Part shown: positions 1 through 7,855 of the stretch, in pieces | How the letters are laid out: every line of letters begins with the position of its first letter | Numbering within the stretch: the first letter of the stretch is position 1 | Source: an uncultured Bacteroidales bacterium | Lineage (GTDB): Bacteria > Bacteroidota > Bacteroidia > Bacteroidales > WCHB1-69 | Assembly: GCA_900321845.1 (NCBI GenBank) | Contig: ONXT01000087.1 | Location: 1 to 10,803, forward strand | Reading direction: 5' to 3' | Length of the DNA stretch: 10,803 bases | Position numbers and translations under genes: made by a program | Notes under the pieces: model-generated | Database searches by the model: none | Told to the model about the DNA's origin: nothing | The model's input: only the letters and a program-made list of their open reading frames with translations

Positions 1-1
1 C

Positions 2-1609
2 ATCGACACCTGCTACTATCCGTTTTCCATGCGGAGAATGACGATGGACATTTTCGCCTTCATAGGCGAGACCAACAACTTCGGCACACTCGTCCCTGTT
101 TTCCTCAAAGACTATTTCTATATGATTTTTGTGATGGCGGCATTCATTTGCTTGGTCATTCTACTGATAAAATTCACCGATAAGATTGACTACCAGCGAT
201 TTGTACAAAAGAACAGGTGGATTTTCTTCCAAATCGGGCTTCGTCTGGTGTTGGCTTTCGGGATACTGACAGGCATGCGAGGCGGCTGGCAGCTGCGCCC
301 GCTGAATCCTGCCGCAGCAGCCGAAACCGGAGGAATCGAGAATGCCGCGCTGATTCTCAACTCCCCCTACTCCCTCATCGGCACCACGCAAAGCGACCAA
401 TTAGAGGTGAAAAAATACTTCTCGGACGAGGAGTGCAGCCGGATTTTCAATACGCGGCAAAACAGTACCGCAACGTGCGACTCTTTTCCCGAAACTGAAA
501 ACATCGTTATCATCATTTTGGAGGGAATTTCAAGCGAGTACTCAGACTATCTGGCGGATGAGCCCAAAAACGTGGCCGGTTACACCCCGTTTCTTGACAG
601 CCTTGCGCAAAAAAGCATTGTATTCAGAGGCTTTGCCAACGGCCAACACTCCATTGAAGCGGTATCCTCCATTTTGGGCGGCATTCCTTCCCTGATGGAC
701 CGCCCGTTCGTTCAATCGCGATATGCCACCAACCGCATCTCATATCCCATCCCAATACTCAAAAAACATGGATACAACACTTCGTTCTATCATGGCGGGA
801 TGAACGGTACGATGGGATTTGACCGTTGCTGCAAGGTGGTGGGAATCGACCAATACTACGGGATGAATGAGTACACGGGCAGCGATGACGACTACGACGG
901 ATCGTGGGGGATTGCGGACATTCCTTATTTACAATATGTTGCGAATGAATTGAACCAAAAGAAACGCCCGTTTTTCTCTACCATCTTCACTCTTTCATCC
1001 CACCACCCGTTTGTGGTTCCCAAAGAGTACGACAACAAAGTCAAAAAGGGGGATTTCCCGATGCAGCACACCGTCGCCTACACGGATTTGGCGCTGCAAC
1101 AATTCTTCTCCAAGGTTTCCACATACAGTTGGTTTAAGAACACGCTCTTCGTAATCGTCTCCGACCACACGACCTTCGACGATGCCAAAGACATTGATTT
1201 TCAGCGGCACAGATACTCCGTACCGATTATCTTCTACCATCCGCAACTTCAGAAAGGCTATCGGTTTGACAAGATTATGCAGCAGGTTGACATCATGCCG
1301 TCCATCATGGCCTATTGCGGGATAGAGGGCGCTTTTGCATCGTTCGGCCAAAATGTGTTTGACGAACAGTCACAGCGTTTTGCAATCAACTATCTTTCAG
1401 GAACATACGAATTCTACTTCGACCATTATCTTGTAGAGTTCGATGGGGAGAATATCAAATACGTTTGGGATTTATCAAAACCTGCAGAGGCACGTGAAAC
1501 GGCTCCAAAGGATGTTCCCGGACTTACGAGTTGGGAGAAAACAATGAAAGCCGTCATTCAACAATTCAACAACGGCTTGATAGATAACAAATTAATGGTC
1601 AATGAATAG
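2..1609 (+). CDS. LtaS-like sulfatase-fold membrane transferase (5'-partial)
   Basis: Alkaline-phosphatase/sulfatase superfamily protein of the LtaS type (lipoteichoic acid synthase, MdoB). The frame is open back to base 2, so the true start and the first membrane helices lie outside the window; residue numbers below count from the internal Met at 29. Hydrophobic segments lie near residues 28-48 and 64-83. The extracytoplasmic catalytic domain begins around 155. Residues matching the LtaS metal site are E165 (in LEGIS), S208 (in GQHSIEA, where LtaS has its nucleophilic Thr) and D379-H380 (in SDHT); H325 in SSHHPF fits the substrate-site His. The spacings (43 and 171 residues) are close to those of LtaS. 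Family members transfer phosphoglycerol or phosphoethanolamine, or cleave sulfate. A Gram-negative bacterium has no classical lipoteichoic acid, so the substrate is unknown; an envelope glycan or lipid is my inference. The gene is convergent with rpsJ. Confidence 0.88.
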   Translation: MDTCYYPFSMRRMTMDIFAFIGETNNFGTLVPVFLKDYFYMIFVMAAFICLVILLIKFTDKIDYQRFVQKNRWIFFQIGLRLVLAFGILTGMRGGWQLRPLNPAAAAETGGIENAALILNSPYSLIGTTQSDQLEVKKYFSDEECSRIFNTRQNSTATCDSFPETENIVIIILEGISSEYSDYLADEPKNVAGYTPFLDSLAQKSIVFRGFANGQHSIEAVSSILGGIPSLMDRPFVQSRYATNRISYPIPILKKHGYNTSFYHGGMNGTMGFDRCCKVVGIDQYYGMNEYTGSDDDYDGSWGIADIPYLQYVANELNQKKRPFFSTIFTLSSHHPFVVPKEYDNKVKKGDFPMQHTVAYTDLALQQFFSKVSTYSWFKNTLFVIVSDHTTFDDAKDIDFQRHRYSVPIIFYHPQLQKGYRFDKIMQQVDIMPSIMAYCGIEGAFASFGQNVFDEQSQRFAINYLSGTYEFYFDHYLVEFDGENIKYVWDLSKPAEARETAPKDVPGLTSWEKTMKAVIQQFNNGLIDNKLMVNE

Positions 1610-1635
1610 AACCGGAACGCGGGCTATTCATTGAC
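1598..1635. terminator. Perfect 12-bp inverted repeat between convergent genes
   Basis: GTCAATGAATAG (1598-1609) and its exact reverse complement (1624-1635) flank a 14-nt loop. The left arm includes the last codons and the stop of the LtaS-like gene. The right arm ends 12 bp before the rpsJ stop. No T-tract follows on either strand, so this is not a textbook intrinsic terminator. It may be a shared 3'-end stem for both convergent transcripts, protecting against decay or helped by Rho. Confidence 0.55.
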
Positions 1636-1647
1636 ATCGCAAACCAC

Positions 1648-1962
1648 TTAGGCCTTGATTTCTACATCAACACCACTGGGCAGTTCCAGACGCATGAGTG
1701 CATCGATGGTTTTGCTGGTGGTTCCATAGATGTCGAGCAATCTCTTGTAAGTGGAGAGTTCGAATTGCTCTCTTGATTTCTTGTTGACGAAAGTAGAGCG
1801 GTTAACGGTAAAGATTTTCTTGTGGGTCGGAAGCGGAATAGGTCCGACAACTACAACTTTACCGTCTTTAACTGCGTTGATAGTCTTGACGATTTTTTCT
1901 GCGGATTTGTCAACCAGATTGTGGTCGAACGATTTCAATTTGATTCTGATTCTTTCGCTCAT
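1648..1962 (-). CDS. rpsJ: 30S ribosomal protein S10
   Basis: Small, basic, full-length S10 of 104 residues (usual length about 100-104), beginning [14 protein letters not shown]. The conserved loop [19 protein letters not shown] at residues 38-56 contacts 16S rRNA in the 30S head; in other bacteria S10 (NusE) also joins antitermination complexes. The start ATG at 1962 gives the conserved family N-terminus, and no Shine-Dalgarno sequence precedes it, as usual in this phylum. It lies 68 bp downstream of fusA without a visible promoter between, so it is probably the last gene of the rpsL-rpsG-fusA transcript. The usual next genes (rplC, rplD and so on) are absent; a convergent envelope gene follows instead. 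Confidence 0.97.
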   Translation of the reverse strand: MSERIRIKLKSFDHNLVDKSAEKIVKTINAVKDGKVVVVGPIPLPTHKKIFTVNRSTFVNKKSREQFELSTYKRLLDIYGTTSKTIDALMRLELPSGVDVEIKA

Positions 1963-2030
1963 GATTGTGTTGATTGGTTTATTTATTGATTTATTTATTG
2001 GCTTTGGATTTGGTATCTAAGGTAATTAGT
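1963..2030 (-). other. fusA-rpsJ spacer with A/T-rich direct repeat
   Basis: This 68-bp gap carries TTTATTTATTG twice in tandem, separated by one base, on the plus strand (about 1978-2001). On the mRNA this gives an unstructured A-rich leader in front of rpsJ. No TAnnTTTG box or terminator is visible, in keeping with read-through from fusA. A-rich unstructured leaders commonly stand in for Shine-Dalgarno sequences in Bacteroidota. Confidence 0.5.
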
Positions 2031-4130
2031 CTATAACAGTGAATATCTCCCTACGTTCATAATATAGTCTTGGATGTCGGCAGTAACTTGTTCATATTTG
2101 AGAAATTCCATGCTGAAGGTGGCGCGACCGGAGGTAAGAGAGCGCAGACTGGTAACATAGCCGAACATTTCGGCCAGCGGAACTTGCGCCTTAATCAGCT
2201 GGCGGCCGATCTTGGCTTCAATCTGCTCAACAACGGCACGGCGGCGGTTCAAGTCGCTGGTAACATTGCCGATGTACTCGTCAGGCGTGTCGATTTCGAT
2301 ATTCATAATCGGCTCCAGGATGATGGAAGAGACTTTGCGGCAAGCCTCGCGGAAACCGATTTTGGCGCAGATTTCGAAAGCCAATGCATCGGAGTCCACG
2401 CTGTGATAGCTGCCATCCCAAACAGTAACTTTCAGATTTTCAAGCGGGAAGCCGGCCATCACACCATTGGTCATTGCCTGTTTGAATCCCTTTTCAATGG
2501 CTGGAATAAACTCTTTCGGGATGTTGCCACCCGCCACTTTGCTCTCAAACTGCAGTCCCTGTTGCTCCAATGGAAGCGGGGAAAGTTCGAACTCGATGTC
2601 GGCGAAAGAGCCCCTGCCGCCGCTCTGCTTCTTGTAAACTTCGCGATGGCGAATGGGTTGAGTGATCTCTTCTTTGTAAGCTACACGCGGCTTGCCATGG
2701 TTGCACTCAACGTTGAACTCACGCTTGAGGCGGTCAAGCAGGATGTCGAGATGAAGTTCGCCCATACCACTGATGATGGTCTGTCCGGACTCTTCATTCA
2801 CTCGCACCGTAAAGGTCGGGTCCTCATCGGCCAAGCGGTTCAAGGCACTCATCAGTTTTTCTTCCTCGTCCTTAGTCTTCGGTTCCACAGCAATGGAGAT
2901 GACAGGTTCGGGGAAAACGATATTTTCAAGGATGATCGGGTGTTTATCGTCGGTGATGGTGTCGCCGGTTTGGATTTCCTTCATACCTACGAGGGCGACG
3001 ATGTTGCCTGCCTCCACGCTCTCCAGCGGCTGTTGCTTGTTGGAGTGCATCTGGAGGATTTTGGCCACGCGCTCACGTTTTTCGGTCTTGACATTCCAGA
3101 TGGTGGTGCCGGTTTTCAGGGTACCTGAATAGACCTTGATGAAGGTGAGTTTTCCGACGAAGGGATCGACGGCGATTTTGAAAGCCAGTGCGGCGAACGG
3201 TCCGTTGGGGTCGGCATTACGTGTTTCCTCCTTTTCCGTTTTCGGATTGACACCGACGATGGCTGGGAGGTCAACCGGAGAAGGAAGGTACATAATCACC
3301 GCGTCTATCAGTTTTTGAACGCCTTTGTTTTTAAAAGACGAGCCGCAAATCACGGGTTGGATCTTCTCTTCGATGGTAGCTTTTCGCAGTGCGGCGACCA
3401 GTTCCTCTTTGGTGAGGCTGTCGGGGTTGTCGAAGTACTTTTCCATCAATGCATCGTCGAGTTCGGCGATGGCTTCGAGGAGTTTGGTGCGGTATTCGGC
3501 GGCTTCGGCGGCCATGTCGTCGGGGATGTCGTAGGCCTCGTAGGTCTGTCCTTGGTCATCCTCGTTCCAGACGTAGGCTTTCATATCCAGCAAATCGACG
3601 ATGCCGGAGAAAGAGTCCTCGGCGCCGATGGGGAGGGAAAGCACAACGGGATTGGCACGGAGTTTTTCGCGGATTTGGGAAACCACGGAATAGAAATCAG
3701 CGCCCTGTCTATCCATTTTGTTGACGTAACAGATGCGGGGCACATTGTATTTGTTGGCTTGATGCCAGACGGTTTCCGACTGTGGCTGGACGCCGCCTAC
3801 AGCGCAGAAGATGGCGACAGCGCCATCCAGCACGCGCAGGGCACGTTCCACCTCGACGGTAAAGTCCACATGACCTGGGGTGTCGATGATGTTGATTTTG
3901 AACTCCTCGCCGAGGTGTTTCCAAAAAACAGTAGTGGCGGCACTGGTGATGGTGATTCCGCGTTCTTGCTCTTGAACCATCCAATCCATTGTCGCCGTAC
4001 CTTCATCGACTTCGCCGATTTTGTAATTCTTGCCAGTATAAAAAAGGATGCGCTCGGTAGTGGTTGTCTTACCGGCATCGATATGAGCCATAATACCAAT
4101 ATTCCTGATATTTGACAAGTTTTCCGACAT
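2031..4130 (-). CDS. fusA: Translation elongation factor G
   Basis: GTPase that drives ribosome translocation and, with RRF, ribosome recycling. The 699 residues match full-length EF-G. The G domain has the P-loop AHIDAGKT (15-22), switch I RGIT (58-61 region), DTPGH (83-87) and NKMD (137-140). Domains II-V follow, with the conserved domain III segment GMGELHLDI and the domain IV segment near [10 protein letters not shown]. Its place between rpsG and rpsJ marks it as the housekeeping copy and not a second EF-G paralogue. Unusually for this window, the start at 4130 has an AAAGGA element 6 nt upstream that resembles a Shine-Dalgarno site. No truncation or missing catalytic residue is seen. Confidence 0.98.
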   Translation of the reverse strand: MSENLSNIRNIGIMAHIDAGKTTTTERILFYTGKNYKIGEVDEGTATMDWMVQEQERGITITSAATTVFWKHLGEEFKINIIDTPGHVDFTVEVERALRVLDGAVAIFCAVGGVQPQSETVWHQANKYNVPRICYVNKMDRQGADFYSVVSQIREKLRANPVVLSLPIGAEDSFSGIVDLLDMKAYVWNEDDQGQTYEAYDIPDDMAAEAAEYRTKLLEAIAELDDALMEKYFDNPDSLTKEELVAALRKATIEEKIQPVICGSSFKNKGVQKLIDAVIMYLPSPVDLPAIVGVNPKTEKEETRNADPNGPFAALAFKIAVDPFVGKLTFIKVYSGTLKTGTTIWNVKTEKRERVAKILQMHSNKQQPLESVEAGNIVALVGMKEIQTGDTITDDKHPIILENIVFPEPVISIAVEPKTKDEEEKLMSALNRLADEDPTFTVRVNEESGQTIISGMGELHLDILLDRLKREFNVECNHGKPRVAYKEEITQPIRHREVYKKQSGGRGSFADIEFELSPLPLEQQGLQFESKVAGGNIPKEFIPAIEKGFKQAMTNGVMAGFPLENLKVTVWDGSYHSVDSDALAFEICAKIGFREACRKVSSIILEPIMNIEIDTPDEYIGNVTSDLNRRRAVVEQIEAKIGRQLIKAQVPLAEMFGYVTSLRSLTSGRATFSMEFLKYEQVTADIQDYIMNVGRYSLL

Positions 4131-4188
4131 AAAAGATCCTTTTTTTAGCTATACAGCAAAATGTAGATAAGCGTATGTGGCAATGATT

Positions 4189-4659
4189 TTAGAATCTGAA
4201 GTGGGAGAAAGCCTTGTTGGCTTCAGCCATTCTGTGGGTATCTTCCTTACGTTTGAATGCGGCACCCTCTTCTTTGTATGCGGCCATAATTTCTGCTGCC
4301 AACTTGGCTGCCATGGATTTCTCGTGGCGTTTGCGTGCGAAGTTGATCAGGTTCTTCATGCCGACGGATTGTTTACGGGCCGGGCGGAGTTCGGTAGGGA
4401 TTTGGAAGGTTGCACCACCAATTCTTCTACTCTTAACTTCCAAAGAGGGGGTAACGTTTGCTAATGCGGTTTTCCAGACTTCAATGCCGTTTTCGCCTTG
4501 CATTTTCTCCTCGATGATATCGATAGCATCGTAGAAGATCTGGAATGCGGTTTGTTTTTTACCTTTCAACATGATGTTGTTGGCGAATTTGGTCACCATT
4601 ACATCATTGAATTTCGGGTCGGGAAGGATTATCCTCGCTTTTGGTTTTGCTTTTCTCAT
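4189..4659 (-). CDS. rpsG: 30S ribosomal protein S7
   Basis: Primary 16S rRNA-binding protein that nucleates the 30S head and lines the E site. It has 156 residues with the Bacteroidota-type N-terminus [19 protein letters not shown] and C-terminus AFSHFRF. The central segment around residues 75-100 ([19 protein letters not shown]) is the conserved S7 signature. The start at 4659 matches the family N-terminus; there is no Shine-Dalgarno sequence. It lies between rpsL and fusA, 58 bp before fusA, with no separate promoter visible. In E. coli S7 represses this operon by binding the rpsL-rpsG spacer; whether that happens here is unknown. Confidence 0.97.
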   Translation of the reverse strand: MRKAKPKARIILPDPKFNDVMVTKFANNIMLKGKKQTAFQIFYDAIDIIEEKMQGENGIEVWKTALANVTPSLEVKSRRIGGATFQIPTELRPARKQSVGMKNLINFARKRHEKSMAAKLAAEIMAAYKEEGAAFKRKEDTHRMAEANKAFSHFRF

Positions 4660-4750
4660 AATTAGTTAGCTTCAATAAATTCTTTGATTATTTACTCTTG
4701 AGAACACCCATTTTAGTGCTCAATTTACTAATACTATATAATATTATAGA
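4660..4750 (-). other. rpsL-rpsG spacer with weak hairpin and AT palindrome
   Basis: This 91-bp spacer contains a 12-bp perfect palindrome TATAATATTATA (4737-4748). It also has a possible imperfect mRNA hairpin with TTGAG/CTCAA arms (about 4696-4722). It sits where E. coli S7 binds its own mRNA, but the sequence alone does not show an S7 site. No TAnnTTTG promoter box is seen. Confidence 0.35.
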
Positions 4751-5128
<378 letters not shown>

Positions 5129-5165
5129 ACTTTTAAATGATTAAAACTTTTTAATTTTTGGGCTG

Positions 5166-5198
5166 CAAAAATACACTTTTTTTCTTTACGCAGCCACA
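5166..5198 (-). promoter_or_regulatory. Probable promoter of the rpsL-rpsG-fusA-rpsJ operon
   Basis: Read on the minus strand, the -7 box TATTTTTG (5173-5166) matches TAnnTTTG exactly and is followed by C. A TGTG at 5198-5195 matches the -33 TTTG in 3 of 4 bases with a 21-nt spacer. The expected start near 5160 leaves a leader of about 30 nt before rpsL. Confidence 0.65.
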
Positions 5199-5235
5199 GC
5201 CCCGTTCACTTTTTTTCAAAATTATTTTTTCATTA

Positions 5236-5275
5236 AAAAAGTTAGAGAAATCAGCGGTTTGCCGATTTCTCTAAC
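5236..5275 (-). terminator. Intrinsic terminator upstream of the str operon
   Basis: A perfect 12-bp stem (GTTAGAGAAATC, 5241-5252, with its complement 5264-5275) encloses an 11-nt loop. On the minus strand it is followed at once by six T (5240-5235). There is no T-tract on the plus side, so it works on minus-strand transcripts. It ends either the M23 operon, which stops 250 nt upstream, or a separate RNA started near 5406. Confidence 0.85.
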
Positions 5276-5408
5276 GACCCATCGTTCGACATAATACTTT
5301 TCGAAAAGTTAATTATGCCTTGCCGTTCGGAAGAAAAGTCAACCCAAATTTCCGCAAAACAAAGGCGTGCCCCGCAGAAATCATTGACTAATCCTGTCAA
5401 AAGAACAG
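5236..5408 (-). ncRNA. Candidate structured small RNA or attenuated leader
   Basis: About 170 nt lie between a TAnnTTTG box (5413-5420) and the strong terminator at 5236-5275. In transcript order they hold: hairpin TTGAC/GTCAA with a 7-nt loop (about 5382-5398); a copy of TGATTTCT (5383-5376) that can pair with the terminator's 5' arm; a long hairpin (5317-5290) built from CATAAT/ATTATG around the palindrome ACTTTTCGAAAAGT; a small AACGA/TCGTT hairpin (about 5286-5273); then the terminator. No convincing ORF is present. Size and layout resemble free-standing sRNAs such as 6S-type RNAs of Bacteroidales, but I cannot assign a family. It could instead be the 3' UTR of the M23 gene or a leader of rpsL. 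Confidence 0.45.
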
Positions 5409-5412
5409 CGTG

Positions 5413-5444
5413 CAAAGATACACTTTATTTCAGAATTGCGCATT
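5413..5444 (-). promoter_or_regulatory. Candidate promoter for the 5236-5408 RNA
   Basis: On the minus strand TATCTTTG (5420-5413), followed by CAC, is an exact TAnnTTTG match. The -33 region is weak: AATG at 5444-5441 with a 20-nt spacer keeps only the TG. The predicted start is near 5406. Confidence 0.5.
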
Positions 5445-5524
5445 TTTTTATTGAAAAAAAACATTCTAAGCAAATAAAAAAGCAAAAACGACGATGAAAG
5501 CGGCAACCTTTTAACAATCAGCCC
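5421..5524. other. A/T-rich gap downstream of the M23 gene
   Basis: Non-coding. A T-run and an A-run (about 5443-5461) can form an A-T-only stem. A second stem, AATCAG/CTGATT with inner CCTT/AAGG (5516-5542), spans the M23 stop codon. No T-tract follows on the minus strand, so it is more likely a 3'-end stem than a terminator. Confidence 0.4.
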
Positions 5525-6487
5525 TTACGACAAGGCCTGATTGACCTTGCGAGAGCTCTTGAGGATGGCATCGTACTCTTCGGGGGTGATGTCGTTGAAG
5601 AAATAGTGGACCGGATTGACGCGCACGCCATCCTTGATCACCTCGTAGTGCAAGTGCGGGCCGGACGACATGCCGGTGCTCCCCACATAGCCGATGATCT
5701 CGCCGCGGGTGACTTTCTGGCCGGGGCGGACCGCTTTTTTGGACAGATGCGCATACAAGGTCTGGTAAGAGTAGCCGTGGTTGATGACGATGACATTGCC
5801 GTAGCCGCCCCCGGGTGTCTGGCTGGAGACGGTTCCATCGGCGGTGGCATACACTGGCGTGCCTTTCGCCGCGGCGATATCGATGCCGGTATGGGCGCGC
5901 AGCACCTTCAGAATCGGGTGATAACGGCGGCCGAAACCAGAGGAGATCTCGTACATGTTCGGCAACGGGCGGATGGCCGGGATGCGACGAAGCATCTCCG
6001 CCTTCTTCCCTACCAATTGCGATATCGTATCAAAAGAACGCGACTGAACCGCCAGCTCCACACAAAGTTTGTCGGCCTTCAACTTCACTGCGTTCAACAT
6101 GGAAACCACTTCGGGACTGGAAATATCCTCATAGCCCTGTTCATGCACAAGGAACGGATACCGCTCGCTCATCGGGACCGGCGCCGTCTCAAAAATCGTG
6201 CGGTAAACCTTGTCGTCGCGATTCTGGATATCCTTCGTCACCTCCAAAAGCTGATCATACCGTTTGTCCAGATTTGAAAGCTCCCGCTTCAGCTGGTTGT
6301 TTTCGCGCTTGAGCATCAACTCCTTAGGGGAATCGATCAGATAAAAGGAGATCCAGATCACGATTGCGGAAAAGGCGACCACCGTGGCTATCCACCATAA
6401 CACACGCTTGACAGCCAGCTTCCAAGAGAACTCTTTCTTCTCGAAAGTCAGCGTTTTTGTGTTGAAATAGTAGAAATTCTGGCTCAT
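5525..6487 (-). CDS. M23 family membrane-anchored peptidoglycan endopeptidase
   Basis: Zinc peptidase expected to cut peptide cross-links of peptidoglycan in the periplasm; 320 residues. A cytoplasmic N-terminus (1-25) is followed by one membrane helix (about 28-51), a coiled-coil-like region (55-90), a linker domain, and the LytM/M23 domain (about 180-295). Visible active-site residues are H199-x3-D203 (HTGID) and H280 as zinc ligands, with H247 (YAHL) and H278 (PHLHYE) as catalytic histidines; the GRRYHP motif ends at H190. All needed residues are present, so it is predicted active and not a degenerate LytM activator such as EnvC. It starts 4 bp after the glucosaminidase gene and so is surely cotranscribed with it. 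No close homologue with a settled gene name can be assigned. Confidence 0.94.
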   Translation of the reverse strand: MSQNFYYFNTKTLTFEKKEFSWKLAVKRVLWWIATVVAFSAIVIWISFYLIDSPKELMLKRENNQLKRELSNLDKRYDQLLEVTKDIQNRDDKVYRTIFETAPVPMSERYPFLVHEQGYEDISSPEVVSMLNAVKLKADKLCVELAVQSRSFDTISQLVGKKAEMLRRIPAIRPLPNMYEISSGFGRRYHPILKVLRAHTGIDIAAAKGTPVYATADGTVSSQTPGGGYGNVIVINHGYSYQTLYAHLSKKAVRPGQKVTRGEIIGYVGSTGMSSGPHLHYEVIKDGVRVNPVHYFFNDITPEEYDAILKSSRKVNQALS

Positions 6488-6491
6488 CCGT

Positions 6492-7745
6492 TTATTTTTT
6501 CAGCTTGATCACATCCCCTTTCTTGATTTTCGCATCGGGTTTCAAGCCGTTGTATTGACATATCTTGTTCAACCTGACTCCACTTTTTTGCGCTACATAT
6601 TGAAGGGTTTCATCCTCTCCCACTTTATAGTACTCGCGACTTCCCGTCTTGGATTTCCTTTCGATATAAACGACCTGACCGACCTTCAGTTTGGTAGCGC
6701 CATTGACATCGTTGAACTTTTGCAATTGCTTGGCTGTGGCTTGCACATCTTCGGCAATCTTATAAAAGCTGTCTCCTTCTTTGGCCACCACGAAATAGGT
6801 GCGGTTATTGACAAACACTTTCCGTTCGGTGAAGGGATATTCCGCGATGGGGTATTCGTCCTCGGTGGTGGTGAATGCATGAGGGTCTTCAGGGGCGACC
6901 TCTTTGGGTGTGGGTGCCGCGGCGGGCTTGGACGTTTCAGACGTCCGTTGTGCGGGGCGGGGTTGTGCGGGGGCGTTGGTTTTGGGTGTCACGCCGCCGG
7001 CATCGGGCTTGGTCCTCTGCTTTTCCTTGGTTGCGGACCACTTGATTTTGTGCGGTTTGGAGGGTTGGTGTTCTGGGCGGCTGGGTTGAGTGGAAGAGAT
7101 TTGGTCGGTAGGCTGCTCCTTATCGTTTGTGTTTTTTTGTGGGGCGGTGCGGTTCGCATCGTTTGCGGCAAGCACTTCGGGATGCACATTCGGGTAATCC
7201 TTGAAATAGCCTGCTGCGAGGCGCTCCTGATAAATCGTGTCCAGTTTCGCCAGATTGTAGCGTTGTATCGAGCCGATGAGGATGTTGGCATATTCGGGAT
7301 TGGTGGCGTAACCGGCAGCCTTCAGTCCCTTGGCCCACGCCTCGTAGTCCATTATGTCGAGGTTGAACAGGGACTTGTAGCGCGGACGGTTTTTCAAGAA
7401 AAGCGAATGGTCGTTGTACGACCCCATCACATTTTCATATTTGCGGAAGCACTCCTGCAGTTCGTCATCGTCTATCAGGATGGTGTCGCCGGTCCAGTCG
7501 GTATGGCATTTGATGCCGAAGTGGTTGTTGCCTTCCACGGCAAGGCGGCTTTTCCCGCATGCACTTTCCAGAATCCCTTGCGCCATGGTAATGCTCGCGG
7601 GGATTTTGTATTCATACATCTTATTGATAGCCAATTCTTTATATTGGTCGATGTAGGCATAAATATCGTTCACGGTATATTGTGCATACAGCGACTGGGC
7701 GATGAGGAATGACAGAATGGAAATGGCGTACTTGATTTTCTTCAT
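6492..7745 (-). CDS. Secreted glucosaminidase with two LysM repeats
   Basis: Peptidoglycan hydrolase of the FlgJ/Mannosyl-glycoprotein endo-beta-N-acetylglucosaminidase family (PF01832), 417 residues. Order: Sec signal peptide 1-21 (cleavage likely after SLYA); glucosaminidase domain about 25-170, with the catalytic Glu probably E60 in AQGILESACGKS; a long Pro/Thr/Lys/Ala-rich linker about 190-300; LysM1 about 316-363; LysM2 about 371-416, ending at the C-terminus. LysM repeats bind GlcNAc-containing glycan and hold the enzyme on the wall. It is the first gene of a two-gene operon with the M23 endopeptidase, so glycan-strand and cross-link cleavage are probably coordinated in growth or cell separation. 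Promoter box TAACTTTG lies about 37 bp upstream of the ATG at 7745. Alternating G+C-rich linker codons create a long spurious antisense frame. Confidence 0.95.
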   Translation of the reverse strand: MKKIKYAISILSFLIAQSLYAQYTVNDIYAYIDQYKELAINKMYEYKIPASITMAQGILESACGKSRLAVEGNNHFGIKCHTDWTGDTILIDDDELQECFRKYENVMGSYNDHSLFLKNRPRYKSLFNLDIMDYEAWAKGLKAAGYATNPEYANILIGSIQRYNLAKLDTIYQERLAAGYFKDYPNVHPEVLAANDANRTAPQKNTNDKEQPTDQISSTQPSRPEHQPSKPHKIKWSATKEKQRTKPDAGGVTPKTNAPAQPRPAQRTSETSKPAAAPTPKEVAPEDPHAFTTTEDEYPIAEYPFTERKVFVNNRTYFVVAKEGDSFYKIAEDVQATAKQLQKFNDVNGATKLKVGQVVYIERKSKTGSREYYKVGEDETLQYVAQKSGVRLNKICQYNGLKPDAKIKKGDVIKLKK

Positions 7746-7781
7746 TTATACAATATTTAAATGGATACAAAAAGTGCGCCG

Positions 7782-7813
7782 CAAAGTTAACGCTTTCTTT
7801 GCCGGTTATCAAT
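7782..7813 (-). promoter_or_regulatory. Promoter of the glucosaminidase-M23 operon
   Basis: On the minus strand the -7 box TAACTTTG (7789-7782) matches TAnnTTTG, and ATTG (7813-7810) matches the -33 TTTG in 3 of 4 bases with a 20-nt spacer. The expected start near 7776 gives a leader of about 30 nt. The promoter occupies most of the 110-bp gap after the TetR gene, and no intrinsic terminator is seen between them. Confidence 0.7.
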
Positions 7814-7855
7814 TATGGAAAGAAAAAGAACTCAACAAACGAAGGTTGATATTTA

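Noticed and set aside
1978..2001. Tandem A/T repeat as a CRISPR or mobile-element end
   Set aside because: Only two 11-bp copies in low-complexity A/T DNA, with no spacers, target duplication or transposase nearby.
2070..4115. Long plus-strand open frames (352 and 266 codons) opposite fusA
   Set aside because: They are antisense to an unmistakable full-length EF-G and their translations have no family features; they arise from the codon pattern of a highly expressed gene.
4737..4748. TATAATATTATA as a promoter for rpsG
   Set aside because: It is a self-complementary AT run next to the rpsL stop and does not match TAnnTTTG; no -33 element accompanies it.
5236..5408. tmRNA, signal recognition particle RNA or RNase P RNA
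   Set aside because: No tRNA-like acceptor/T-loop, no SRP GGAA-tetraloop domain and no RNase P core motifs; the segment is also too short for tmRNA or RNase P.
5315..5497. Possible 60-residue Lys/Arg-rich plus-strand protein
   Set aside because: It lies in the A/T-rich gap opposite the structured RNA candidate, has a composition expected from A-rich DNA, and shows no plus-strand promoter.
6555..7712. 385-codon plus-strand frame opposite the glucosaminidase gene
   Set aside because: The translation is a low-complexity Gly/Phe/Cys/Leu product mirroring the Pro/Thr/Lys linker codons; the minus strand encodes a complete domain architecture.
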